Shown here in pieces: positions 37,488 to 45,925 of a stretch of DNA of 64,000 bases; within the stretch, counting starts at the first letter, position 1; every line of letters begins with the position of its first letter. The stretch is taken from the NCBI RefSeq assembly GCF_015207665.1, contig NZ_JADEWL010000009.1, positions 1 through 64,000 on the forward strand. The letters are read 5' to 3'. A model generated the notes under the pieces. It was not told where the DNA came from. It did not search any database and was given only the letters and a program-made list of their open reading frames with translations. The translations under genes were made by a program, and so were the position numbers. Source of the stretch: Plectonema cf. radiosum LEGE 06105. GTDB taxonomy: Bacteria > Cyanobacteriota > Cyanobacteriia > Cyanobacteriales > Nostocaceae.

Positions 37488-37580
37488 GAACGTCTACTTC
37501 TCCAGCGTGTTGGTGGACGCTATCGCTTTATCCATAGGTTACTACAAGAACATTTCGCCGCAATGCCTTTAGAAAAATGA
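37488..37580 (+). pseudogene. C-terminal remnant of a NACHT-family NTPase
   Basis: Thirty codons (ERLLLQRVGGRYRFIHRLLQ then EHFAAMPLEK and stop) match the conserved end of cyanobacterial NACHT/STAND proteins, where this motif closes the helical domain. Nothing upstream on this strand continues the gene. Confidence 0.65.
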
Positions 37581-37674
37581 ATAAAGATGGAAAAATGACT
37601 TTTAGCTTTAATCCTGAGTCTGACGGTAAATTACCACTGAAGAGGAAACGAACAAGCTAGATAAAAAATCTTTT

Positions 37675-38016
37675 TTATCTGACAGGACGTACTACACTAA
37701 TTAATGTACCCACTAAAGGTTCTGACGTTACAATTGCTATATTAATTCGTTCTGCTAACCCATTTCTATCTGCATCATCTGTACAAATAATAATACCAGC
37801 ATGATTATAAGTGGAACGATGCAAACGCTTAAAATCCCTACGATTGAGTGTTAAAACAACACGCTCATTACTACTTGCAAATGTGAGAACTTCATCGTCT
37901 GGTATTTTCAAATTAGCCTTTCCAGCTTCCTGGACGGTAAGAACATCATGACCCAAATTTCGTAAATGCTCCACGACTTCATAGGGAAACTGTTCATCTG
38001 CATACAAACGAGCCAT
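37675..38016 (-). CDS. DUF5615-family PIN-like toxin
   Basis: 113 residues: ARLYADEQFPYEVVEHLRNL with the DEQ acidic site, GHDVLTVQEAG, then RVVLTLNRRDFKRLH. These are the hallmarks of DUF5615 (Mut7-C-like/PIN-related nucleases). The preceding gene encodes a DUF433 protein whose stop overlaps this start by one base, a frequent toxin-antitoxin pair in cyanobacteria. Confidence 0.85.
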   Translation of the reverse strand: MARLYADEQFPYEVVEHLRNLGHDVLTVQEAGKANLKIPDDEVLTFASSNERVVLTLNRRDFKRLHRSTYNHAGIIICTDDADRNGLAERINIAIVTSEPLVGTLISVVRPVR

Positions 38017-38342
38017 TATTCTTCTTCATTCTCCCTAATCGCTGTTACTATTTCTTCTGGATATGCTGTTGCATAAACCCAAGCATTTGCTAAGTCTGTT
38101 GCTGATAAAGTTGGATAGTCTTTTAAAAGTTGGGCTTCGCTGATACCTAAATTACGAGCATTAGCTAATACCCAAATAGGAATACGAGTTCCACTAATGC
38201 AAGCATCCCCACCACATACCCCAGGAGTTTTCTCTATTCCACGCCAAGAATTTCCTAAACTTTGAGCTAACATTTGAATTGCCTGTGTTTTTTCATCGGG
38301 TGTTAAAGCGAGTAATTCGGCTTCCAACTTTTGCAGTGTCAT
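38016..38342 (-). CDS. DUF433-family antitoxin
   Basis: 108 residues. The DUF433 core is seen as IEKTPGVCGGDACISGTRIP then IWVLANARNLGISEAQLLKD and YPTLSATDLANAWVYA, a helix-turn-helix-like domain. The N-terminal 30 residues are an extra helical segment. It is the first gene of the DUF433/DUF5615 pair and is predicted to neutralise the toxin and repress the operon. Confidence 0.85.
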   Translation of the reverse strand: MTLQKLEAELLALTPDEKTQAIQMLAQSLGNSWRGIEKTPGVCGGDACISGTRIPIWVLANARNLGISEAQLLKDYPTLSATDLANAWVYATAYPEEIVTAIRENEEE

Positions 38343-38495
38343 GGCATTATTTTATTAATAACCGAATAAAGACTATATTTAAATATTTTAACCCATGTCC
38401 AATATGATAAAAAGCAAACAAAATTGAAGAATACGAGTGGAGATAAGTAAATTCACTGTTGTATCGTCTAAAATAAAACGAAAACTTGCGATCGC

Positions 38496-39068
38496 ATGGC
38501 AAACCCCAGTAACCCCAACGACATAATCCAACGCATCCTCAACGGGACTCAAACCGATGATGATGTGGAAGCTTTGCGTCAGTGGTTAAATCATGGGGGT
38601 ATTCAAAGTATCCAAAATCTGCAAGTAGGTAAGTACAACGTCAATATCGGACAGGGAAAAAATGTTAATATTGGGGATAAAACCTACCAAGGACTTGATG
38701 CAGAAGCAATTCGAGAAGTTGCTCGTGCTGTAGTTCAGGGTTCTAATGCTACGGATATTCGAGAAATTGTTCGATCTATCCTCAAAGAAGAGTATCCCGA
38801 TCGACCTCAACTAGATCACCCTTCAAATTCAGATGATTCTAAGACCAAAAATTTGCAAAGTATTTTAAGCAACGTCCAAACTGCTGGAAACATATCGATT
38901 GGAAGTATTACTCAAATTTACAACACTGGAGAAATTGCCCAGCCAAATTTGACATCAGAAAATCCAACCATAACTTTCCGTAAAACGGCAATAAATCGAG
39001 TTGATGAGTTGGTGCAACAAGTGCGTATCCGCATCCACAACACCATTCAAAGTTTACACGGGACGTAA
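38496..39068 (+). CDS. Effector-associated-domain protein, probable N-terminal half of a broken STAND protein
   Basis: 190 residues. The N-terminus (NDIIQRILNGTQTDDDVEAL then RQWLNHGG) and the strand repeats VGKYNVNIGQGKNVNIGDK are typical of effector-associated domains that begin cyanobacterial NACHT/NB-ARC-WD40 proteins. A second VQTAGNISIGSITQIYNTG repeat follows, and then a short helical tail. The ATPase core expected next is missing, but a WD40 C-terminal part lies at 39290 on the same strand, so the pair may derive from one gene with an internal deletion. The ATG follows a HIP1 site directly. Confidence 0.62.
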   Translation: MANPSNPNDIIQRILNGTQTDDDVEALRQWLNHGGIQSIQNLQVGKYNVNIGQGKNVNIGDKTYQGLDAEAIREVARAVVQGSNATDIREIVRSILKEEYPDRPQLDHPSNSDDSKTKNLQSILSNVQTAGNISIGSITQIYNTGEIAQPNLTSENPTITFRKTAINRVDELVQQVRIRIHNTIQSLHGT

Positions 39069-39138
39069 AAGGGGTTCAATTATTTCTCACTCCTTATCCG
39101 TCAAACTACTTGAATAGCCCATTCTCTCTTAATTCACT

Positions 39139-39175
39139 CAAGTTGTGGAAGGTGCGAAGCACCTTCCACAACTTG
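39139..39175. repeat. Perfect palindrome, 17-bp arms
   Basis: CAAGTTGTGGAAGGTGC and its exact complement flank a GAA loop. It lies between the two halves of the STAND-like gene and is directly followed by a GCGAT..ATCGC mini-element at about 39184-39217. Confidence 0.9.
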
Positions 39176-39183
39176 CGGTAAAG

Positions 39184-39217
39184 GGCGATACGCGAAGCGT
39201 CGTCCTTCGGACTATCG
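39184..39217. repeat. GCGAT..ATCGC mini-element
   Basis: GCGAT, hairpin ACGC-GAA-GCGT, hairpin GTCC-TTC-GGAC, then TATCGC. The architecture is the same as at 35097, 42042, 45238, 48342 and 55062, with unrelated stem sequences. Confidence 0.8.
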
Positions 39218-39292
39218 CATTACTAAATGTGTATTTGATAATCACCATTTTGAATTATTATACCGGAGATTCGTATTTGGCAACAGGGATTG

Positions 39293-40885
39293 ATGGTTGC
39301 GTTGCAGCAATGGGTGGAGAGTGGTAAGCATGAGGGTGCTTTGTTGCGGAGTGCGACTTTGGCTGTGGCTGAGGATTGGTTGCAGCAACGGGGTGGCGAG
39401 GTGAGTAAACCGCAGCGATGGTTTATTGAGAAGGGTGTGGAGTTGCGGGAGCGGGAGAGGAAGCAGAAACAGAGGTTGCGGAGGAGTGTTGTTGGTGGGT
39501 TGGTTTGTGGTTTATTCTTGTCTTCGAGCTTGGCTGGATTTGCAGGTTTGCAATGGCAAGAAGCAAGAACTCTAGCTATAAAGTCTCAAAATTCCGAACT
39601 AGTTTCAGGTAGTTATTTTGCAGAAAAACTTTTCGCATCAAACAATGAACTTGAAGCATTGCTAGAAATTGTCAAAACAGCTAAGAAACTTAAGTTCTCA
39701 GCAGGAATTTCAAAAGATACAATTCAACGAGTTGTAGAAACATTAACGAAAGTAGTTGGCCGTGTAAGAGAGCGTAACCGCTTACAGACTGATGCAAGTT
39801 ATGCCTTTGAATTCTCTAACGCTTTTCAAGAAGAAATTAACACTCAAGAAAAAGATAACATAGTTATTATCAATAATAATTATGACTCTATAATTTCTTT
39901 TAGCCCTGATGGTAAAACTATAGCCGCAGTTAACAATGGAAGAAAAATTAAACTTTGGGGTACAGATGGGAGATATTTAGAGACAATAGAAACTCATACT
40001 AGTATAGTTACAGATATTCATTTTACTCCCGATAGCAAGACATTAGTATCTGCTAGTAATGATGGGATAATTCAATTTTGGAAAAAAGTTGATAAAGGAA
40101 TGCATTTATCAAAGACCATAAAAATTGATGCCGGTGATACGGGTACTGAAAAAAGACTTACTTTTAGTCCTAATGGGGAAAATATTGTTTCTTACGATAA
40201 TTCCATAATTAAGCTTTGGAATCTAAATGGCAAACTAATACAAACTTGCAATAGACAACAACTAACAGATAAAATTAGTAATTGGAGGCAAGCTATTGCA
40301 TATGATACTACTAAAGAACTGCAAAAAAATATATATATATGGAGTATTCCTAGTCAAACAAAGTCTATTTTCCCTCGCTTATATAATGCAGAAAAAGAAG
40401 CTCACTATATTATCCATTGGAACACTAAACCTGATAATCTTGTTAGTTTCAGTGCCAATTCCAAGCAAATTGCTGTCGGAAATGACGACGCGACAATTAC
40501 TTTAAGGAATCTAGACGGCACTAACTTCAGAATATTGAAAGGTCATCTTGGAAAGCTTCAAAGCGTTATATTTAGTCCCGATAGTAAAATAATTTCATCT
40601 GCTGATGATGAAGGTAAAATAAAAATTTAGAGCTATCAAGGTGAGGAAATTGCAACATTCACAGGTCATACAAAATCAATTACAGATATCTCCTTTAGTC
40701 CTGATGGTAAGATTTTAGCTTCTGCTGGTAATGATGGAACTATCCAACTTTGGAACAATCAGGGTAATCAAATATTAACATTCAAAAGTCATAGTGCTTC
40801 AATTTCAAGTATCAATTTCAGCCCAGATAGTAAGACTTTAGCTTCTGCTAGCGATAGGGTTTGTGGGAGAAATGGGATTTTCTAA
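39293..40885 (+). pseudogene. STAND/WD40-repeat protein, C-terminal part with an amber codon
   Basis: The N-terminal part (ALLRSATLAVAEDWLQQRGG, RWFIEKGVELRERERKQKQR) and the helix VVGGLVCGLFLSSSLAGFAG are typical of the linker between the nSTAND ATPase and the WD40 propeller. WD40-like blades follow (ISFSPDGKTIAAVNNGRKIK, FTPDSKTLVSASNDGIIQFW). A TAG at 40628-40630 stands where the blade pattern KIW expects Trp (TGG). After it the frame continues with SYQGEEIATFTGHTKSITD and two more blades, stopping at 40885 inside a repeat junction. The gene is broken at both ends. Confidence 0.78.
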
Positions 40886-40911
40886 ACGGGTAGATTTTGT
40901 TAGATGAGGCG

Positions 40912-41120
40912 ATGTCTACGACGGGCTACGCCTACGCCACGACTAATAATTTTGAAACGGTACGTTGCGCTAACGCGACTACCCAACCCCAAAAAATTTT
41001 TCCCAACTGCGTAATTACATTGAAAGAAATTCGTATTCTCTTATGAAAGGGTTCATAAGTAGATGTCATCGCTAAATAAATAGATAAAGTATTTGCGTAG
41101 GCGTAGCCCGTCGTAGACAT
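40912..41120. repeat. 26-bp perfect inverted repeat pair
   Basis: ATGTCTACGACGGGCTACG (then CCTACGC) at 40912-40937 is repeated as its exact complement at 41095-41120, with 157 bp of AT-rich sequence between. It may be a small inverted-repeat element or two opposed copies of a dispersed palindrome. No gene lies between the arms. Confidence 0.8.
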
Positions 41121-41293
41121 TGCTCTACCTTCTTGAGAAAAAGAAGAATCGCGCCCCTCAAGTCGCATAACCGCACTCCTACGGACGGACACCACTACAG
41201 TTACAAACATTAAAATTGCTTAACAATTCGTTACTATAAAGATATCGAGGGGCAAAGAAAAGTCTCTCAATGTAAAAAACACAGGTAAACGCC

Positions 41294-42442
41294 ATGAATA
41301 ACACAATACGTGTTGGCAACCTCTTCGGAATTCCCTTTTATATTCACCCATCCTGGTTTTTAATATTGGGCTTGGTGACTTGGACTTATGACACCGGATT
41401 AGCGAGTGCATTTCCTTATTTAGGGAATGGGTCTGCTTTATTTTTAGGTTTAATGACAGCTTTGATGCTTTTTGGCTCTGTTGTTGCCCACGAACTAGGA
41501 CATAGTTTTGTTGCCATTCGTCAAGGAATCGATGTTAAATCTATAACCCTGTTTATATTTGGTGGTTTAGCAAGTTTAGAAAAAGAATCAAAAACCCCAT
41601 CTGAAGCTTTTTGGGTAGCGATCGCAGGTCCCTTAGTCAGTCTGTTGTTATTTGGGATATTTGCAGCGATTGGTTTTGGTACTGGAGCTTCTGGGGTATT
41701 CTCAGCAATTTTGGGACTGCTCGCTTCTGTTAATTTGGCACTATGCTTATTTAACTTAATCCCTGGCTTGCCCTTAGACGGTGGAAATATACTCAAAGCG
41801 ATAGTTTGGAAAATTACGGGTAATCCTAATAAAGGAGTGATTTTCGCAAGCCGAGTTGGACAAATTTTTGGTTGGATTGCGATAGCTTCTGGTCTACTTC
41901 CACTATTGTTAACTGGCAGTTTTGCTAACTTCTGGAACTTGTTAATTGGTTTCTTCTTATTGCGGAATGCTGGTAATGCAGCCCAAGTTGCAAGGGTGCA
42001 AGAACAGTTTACGGGTTTAACTGCTGGTGATGCGGTAAGTAGCGATAGCGAAGCGCTGCTGCAAGCAGATCGCCCAATTGTTAACGATAGTCTTACCCTC
42101 AGAGAGTTTGCCGATGAGCAGATAGTAAGCGGACAAAAGTGGCAGCGGTTTTTAGTTACCAACAGTGATGGACAACTCTTAGGAGCAATATCTCTTGATA
42201 ATTTTCGTGCCATTTCACCGTCATTATGGTCGGAAACTCAAGTTAAAGATGTCATGCGACCAATTGCAGAATCTACCACAGTAAAAGCCAACCAGCCTTT
42301 ACTCGAAGTAGTGCAGTTAATCGAACAACAAAAGCTATCTGCACTGACCGTGATTCGTGACAACGGCGTGTTGGTGGGAATTTTAGAAAAAGCGGCAATT
42401 CTCAGGTTACTTCAGAAAAGAATGCAGGACAATCCTGCTTAA
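41294..42442 (+). CDS. Site-2-protease-family metalloprotease with CBS domains
   Basis: 382 residues. The zinc site HELGH is at residues 66-70, with the third ligand region LPLDGGNIL (Asp162), within about six membrane helices. A C-terminal pair of CBS domains (FLVTNSDGQLLGAISLDNFR, VKDVMRPIAEST, ALTVIRDNGVLVGILEKAA) would bind adenine nucleotides and regulate. Such M50 proteases cleave membrane-bound regulators. The linker between the two parts (about residues 250-260) contains eight extra residues (SEALLQAD) encoded by a GCGAT..ATCGC mini-element inserted in frame. It is followed by a terminator-like hairpin at 42475. Confidence 0.93.
   Translation: MNNTIRVGNLFGIPFYIHPSWFLILGLVTWTYDTGLASAFPYLGNGSALFLGLMTALMLFGSVVAHELGHSFVAIRQGIDVKSITLFIFGGLASLEKESKTPSEAFWVAIAGPLVSLLLFGIFAAIGFGTGASGVFSAILGLLASVNLALCLFNLIPGLPLDGGNILKAIVWKITGNPNKGVIFASRVGQIFGWIAIASGLLPLLLTGSFANFWNLLIGFFLLRNAGNAAQVARVQEQFTGLTAGDAVSSDSEALLQADRPIVNDSLTLREFADEQIVSGQKWQRFLVTNSDGQLLGAISLDNFRAISPSLWSETQVKDVMRPIAESTTVKANQPLLEVVQLIEQQKLSALTVIRDNGVLVGILEKAAILRLLQKRMQDNPA
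42042..42073. repeat. GCGAT..ATCGC mini-element inside the M50 protease gene
   Basis: This 32-nt element contains GCGAT, AGCG-AA-GCGCT, CTGCTGCAAGCAG and ATCGC. Its exact reverse complement occurs intergenically at 43263-43294. Removing 24 nt restores a HIP1 octamer and the frame (SSD-RPIV), so it reads as an insertion that splits GCGATCGC. Confidence 0.85.
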
Positions 42443-42474
42443 TTTCTCGATGTTAAATAATTAATAGTGATGTT

Positions 42475-42504
42475 AATGAAGCGAACTTGATGTATCGCTT
42501 CATT
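42475..42504. terminator. Rho-independent-like terminator after the M50 gene
   Basis: AATGAAGCGA and TCGCTTCATT form a 10-bp stem with a 10-nt loop, followed by TTGTCATCGG. It lies 33 bp after the stop codon. The U-tract is weak. Confidence 0.5.
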
Positions 42505-42671
42505 TGTCATCGGTAGTCGTGTTTATACTTAGTTTTATGTATAATATCATGAGTAAAAAACTTTCTGTATAATAAATAGTTAAGTAGATTTGTCAGGTAG
42601 CTCATAATTAATTATCAATATGTGTTTCATGATAAACACGCATCTAGACAAGACTTGTGGGTAAAACAACG

Positions 42672-43184
42672 ATGACTAAACAGTTAAGGCTATTTTTTTT
42701 ACTAAGCATTCCACTAATCGTTTCTTGTACTCCTGACTTTTATGCAGAGCAGGGCATTGAAGCAGTACGCGATGCTCGCGATCAAAAACAGCGCCAAGAA
42801 GACGAGGAGCGCTGGCAACGGCTCGAAACAAAATTAGGCATTGATGTACCGAGCGAGTCTGATGCTACCAAAGAATCACTGGAAAAGGCTTTTCCAGTAA
42901 CATCATTTCCTCGTGGCTCATGCGGTGATCCATTACCTTTAGATGAATCACTATATCCAGTGTATTTCTATCCCGTGTTTATTCCTTATACTGATGATAA
43001 TCTGCGTGAAGTCAAATCAAAGTTTTGTGCCGATGCTTGGGTGAAAAAAGATAATAATGACAATAAAGTCATTTCGGTAGCTTCTTTCTACACTGAAAAA
43101 GCCTCGGAGTTTCTTCTACTGATGGAAAATAACTTTGATGGGGCAAAGATGGGACCAGTCGTTGTTATTCGTAGCCCAAATTAA
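42672..43184 (+). CDS. Hypothetical lipoprotein
   Basis: About 170 residues. The signal peptide TKQLRLFFLLSIPLIVSC ends in a lipobox Cys. It is followed by a charged helix (VRDARDQKQRQEDEERWQRL) and a small soluble domain with GSCGDPLPLDESLYPVYFYP and FCADAWVKKD; three Cys could form disulfides. No family recognised. ATG at 42672 is preferred over the GTG at 42657. Confidence 0.65.
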   Translation: MTKQLRLFFLLSIPLIVSCTPDFYAEQGIEAVRDARDQKQRQEDEERWQRLETKLGIDVPSESDATKESLEKAFPVTSFPRGSCGDPLPLDESLYPVYFYPVFIPYTDDNLREVKSKFCADAWVKKDNNDNKVISVASFYTEKASEFLLLMENNFDGAKMGPVVVIRSPN

Positions 43185-43262
43185 CGTAAACCAATCCAAA
43201 AGTGCTTGTGTTGTCTAACATCTGCCTACACCGGACGTTCGGCTCACACACGGTTACACCTA

Positions 43263-43294
43263 GCGATCTGCTTGCAGCAGCGCTTCGCTATCGC
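43263..43294. repeat. GCGAT..ATCGC mini-element, inverse copy of 42042-42073
   Basis: The 32 nt are identical (reverse complement) to the element inside the M50 protease gene 1.2 kb upstream. It lies between the lipoprotein and the GUN4 gene. Confidence 0.9.
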
Positions 43295-43378
43295 ACTAAA
43301 TCGTACTCAAGCTTCTACAGCCACGCAAGTTTTATTTGATAAAGTAAAATTCACACTAAATCTATACAGAGTGTAATT

Positions 43379-43825
43379 GTGAATATAGATTACGCACCTC
43401 TTGAAAACCTACTCGCATCAAGTAAATGGCGAAACGCCGATGAAGAAACGAATTTAATAATACTTAAAATGACCGATCGCGTTGATGCAGGCTGGTTGAG
43501 AGAAGAAGATTTTACGGCGCTTTCTTGTTTCGACCTCGAAACCATTGACGAGTTGTGGACAAACCACAGTCAAGGACATTTTGGTTTCGCAGCACAAAGT
43601 CAAATTTGGAAGTCTGTAGGGGAAAATTACACCAAATTCAGCGATGCTATAGGCTGGCGACTAAACTATAAGTGGCAGTTATATTCACAACTAAAATTTA
43701 ATTTAGAAGCCCCACCCGGACATTTGCCCGCTGCACCATTCTACAAATCGAGCGACGAAATTGCGATCGGTTGGGCAGCTTCTTTACCGTCAAAGTTAGC
43801 CGATTGTTTGAACGAAAGTTTTTAA
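43379..43825 (+). CDS. Stand-alone GUN4-domain protein
   Basis: 148 residues forming one GUN4 domain: YAPLENLLASSKWRNADEET at the start, LSCFDLETIDELWTNHSQGHFGF split by the usual tetrapyrrole-binding hinge, SQIWKSVGENYTKFSDAIGW and the GHLPAAPF segment. GUN4 binds protoporphyrins and stimulates Mg-chelatase in chlorophyll synthesis. Many cyanobacterial paralogues are fused to kinases or stand alone with unknown roles, and this one need not be the housekeeping GUN4. It starts with GTG at 43379. Confidence 0.87.
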   Translation: MNIDYAPLENLLASSKWRNADEETNLIILKMTDRVDAGWLREEDFTALSCFDLETIDELWTNHSQGHFGFAAQSQIWKSVGENYTKFSDAIGWRLNYKWQLYSQLKFNLEAPPGHLPAAPFYKSSDEIAIGWAASLPSKLADCLNESF

Positions 43826-44030
43826 TTACTAATTGGTTCGGCTTTTTCGACCGAATTATCCCCTACTCCCAAAGTCAGTTCTAAGGGTGTGCGCTCTGGG
43901 TAAGCTTTTACCACTTGCCTGTAGACATCATAATTTGTAGGTAATGTCCTTTGTTGCCCATCTTCTAAGTAAATGAATTCGTACTTTACTGATTTTAATA
44001 ATTCAGGTGTGCTTGCTTGCTTGATTTTAA
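43822..44030 (-). pseudogene. 3' remnant of an unknown gene
   Basis: The minus frame reads TPELLKSVKYEFIYLEDGQQ, RTLPTNYDVYRQVVKAYPER and TPLELTLGVG to a TAA overlapping the GUN4 stop. It has good coding character but no start (open only to about 44030) and no recognised family. It is convergent with GUN4. Confidence 0.4.
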
Positions 44031-44143
44031 TTTTCCGAATTAAGATTTATTTTATCCGTAATTTAACTATTTTTCTTGTATTCTAAAATGACTGGCTTAT
44101 TTTAGTTAATTTTTCGGTCATTATATAGATTAAAAATAAAATC

Positions 44144-44977
44144 ATGACAAAAATGCGGAAGAAGTTGTATTCAACATTTGGGAAAAAAGTAATTTTACAA
44201 GTCTCTCCATTTGTTGCTACCTCAATGTTAGCAAGTTCACCTACTTTAGCTGCAACTTTTGCTAGTTCCTTTGGGGAGTTAACTTTCACAAATTTCAATC
44301 GAGAAAATGCAGTATTTGAAGCAATTAATGATGCTAATGCTTCCGCTGAAACTAATGCGGATGATAGCATAGTAAATTTTCGGAACTTTTCTGAAACTAA
44401 TGCTGAACCAACTCCATTAGAAATATCTAATGTTGCAGAGAGTTTGATATTTGGTGAGGGTTCAGCTTATAGTGCTTGTGCGGAAACTATGCCAAGATTT
44501 TTTGCAAATTTTGATGTGAGCCGCAACGATACTTTATCATTTGACTTTACAACTATTCTTGATTTGGAAGCTTCGGTAGATAAACCAGGAGTTGAGACTG
44601 TGAATGCTGCGGTCAACATTGCTTTTTATCTTTTAGATACAACTGGTAATAAAACAGAAAATCGGGTTGATTTTCTCAACTCAACACAATTAGAACCCTT
44701 GCAGATTAGCCAAAATAATATATTAGAATATTTTACTCTTTCAGCAAATATTGATGCTTTAGGTAAAATTGATTTTTTTAATAACACTAAAAGTAAAAAT
44801 ATTGATATTAGCAGTGATTTAAGTCATTTTGATGTCGAAGAAATTAGCGATTTGGGTAGGAATAGAGCAATTAGCACTTCTGTAAATAAGGGTTCTGTAA
44901 AAAGATTTTTTGATATTGATAGAAATGTAACTTTGTTGGCATTTAAAAATACAAAATCCAATGTTAAAGTCCCCTAA
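44144..44977 (+). CDS. Exported hypothetical protein
   Basis: 277 residues. A signal peptide ends near SPTLAAT; the mature part begins FASSFGELTFTNFNRENAVF and is rich in Asn, Asp, Ser and Phe with alternating strands. This resembles cyanobacterial surface proteins of the PEP-CTERM kind in composition, but the C-terminal PEP sorting helix is absent (it ends KNTKSNVKVP), perhaps by truncation. Function unknown. Confidence 0.6.
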   Translation: MTKMRKKLYSTFGKKVILQVSPFVATSMLASSPTLAATFASSFGELTFTNFNRENAVFEAINDANASAETNADDSIVNFRNFSETNAEPTPLEISNVAESLIFGEGSAYSACAETMPRFFANFDVSRNDTLSFDFTTILDLEASVDKPGVETVNAAVNIAFYLLDTTGNKTENRVDFLNSTQLEPLQISQNNILEYFTLSANIDALGKIDFFNNTKSKNIDISSDLSHFDVEEISDLGRNRAISTSVNKGSVKRFFDIDRNVTLLAFKNTKSNVKVP

Positions 44978-45198
44978 TCTGGAACTAGTTTATGCATAAG
45001 CTTTATTTGCACTCTTAATTAATTTAGGTATTAAAATAAAAGATAAATTTGAGAAAAAGTCTACTTATAAAATGTAGATAAATTAATACTACAAATTATA
45101 AACTAATACATACGGGCGGAAATAAGGTAACTATTTTTGACGTTAAGCGGGTAGGGGGGAAAGGTAGGTTTGCTTATGCTGAGGTGTACTAGTACTAG
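44978..45198. other. AT-rich spacer before the decayed mobile segment
   Basis: No gene seen. A GGGTAGGGGGGAAAGGTAGG purine tract lies near 45150. The inverted-repeat boundary of the mobile segment starts at 45199. Confidence 0.5.
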
Positions 45199-45285
45199 GG
45201 GGAGCAACGCGATTTTGTGAACTTTAATCCAAATACTGCGATACACCTTCGGTGTCGGCTTCGCCTATCGCCAACAAAAAAACTC
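45199..45285. repeat. Left arm of an 85-bp inverted repeat bounding a 9.9-kb segment
   Basis: GGGAGCAACGCGATTTTGTG then AACT, about 14 nt of diverged sequence, then the 34-nt mini-element (45238-45271) and CAACAAAA. The same series occurs in reverse complement at 55053-55133. Together they bracket plasmid-type genes and IS remnants. Confidence 0.8.
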
Positions 45286-45335
45286 CAGTAATTTATAATA
45301 AAAAATACATATAATATCCGTAAAAATACATATTA

Positions 45336-45378
45336 AATTCACAGATTAGTGCCGCTTTGCGGCACTAATCTGTGAATT
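45336..45378. repeat. Perfect 20-bp-arm hairpin next to an ISKra4-like end
   Basis: AATTCACAGATTAGTGCCGC and its exact complement flank a TTT loop. It lies about 12 nt outside ATAAAGTCAGCACAAAA, which also occurs (inverse) at the other ISKra4-like end near 54112, there too with a GTGCCGC-NNN-GCGGCAC hairpin outside. Confidence 0.9.
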
Positions 45379-45463
45379 ATAAATATAAAGTCAGCACAAA
45401 ACCCCCTCAGAAAGGGTGTTTATTATTACAACAGAGAAATTAGAAAACAATGTTTGGTATAAT

Positions 45464-45925
45464 TTATGCAAGCTGTATCGGCTTAACGAGTGCAGTTAAA
45501 ATAGAATCACAGAACTTGTTCCAGGAACCAGCAATCCATTGGCAACGAGCGTGCAACATAATTTCAGCATTCTCTTTTAACCAAAATTTGCTGTTTCCTT
45601 TCAAACGTAAATTAACAGCTTGTCTAATTAAACTTTCTACAGCACCACTACCAATAGGCAGCTTAAGAAATGAAATTTTATGATAGTTAAAACGTCCTTC
45701 TCTATTACCTTTGATAAAATAATTTATCTCTCTATCTACATTTTTTCGACGCTCACCAGTAAACTCTAAGCTGAGTTTATTCATTTCTTGAATAATGGAA
45801 TTTATCTTACCCTTTTTTAATGCAGAACGAGTTTGTTTAAACCATTTTTTTCGTTCTGCTTCTTGATAAAAAATATTATCTGCGAATACTTGCAAATGTT
45901 CAGTTGCGTGATAAAAATCGGTCGA
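45464..45925 (-). pseudogene. ISKra4-like transposase, C-terminal fragment
   Basis: About 155 codons: DFYHATEHLQVFADNIFYQE, AERKKWFKQTRSALKKGKIN, LPIGSGAVESLIRQAVNLRL then KGNSKFWLKENAEIMLHARC. This matches the C-terminal catalytic region of ISKra4-like DDE transposases, with the GSGAVES segment before the last helix. The 5' part is lost where an IS4-clan fragment on the opposite strand begins, at about 45925. A closely related fragment lies inverted at 53758-54046. Confidence 0.7.

Noticed and set aside
41521-42213. Minus-strand ORF of 230 codons opposite the M50 protease
   Set aside because: Antisense shadow; the plus strand has HELGH and CBS signatures.
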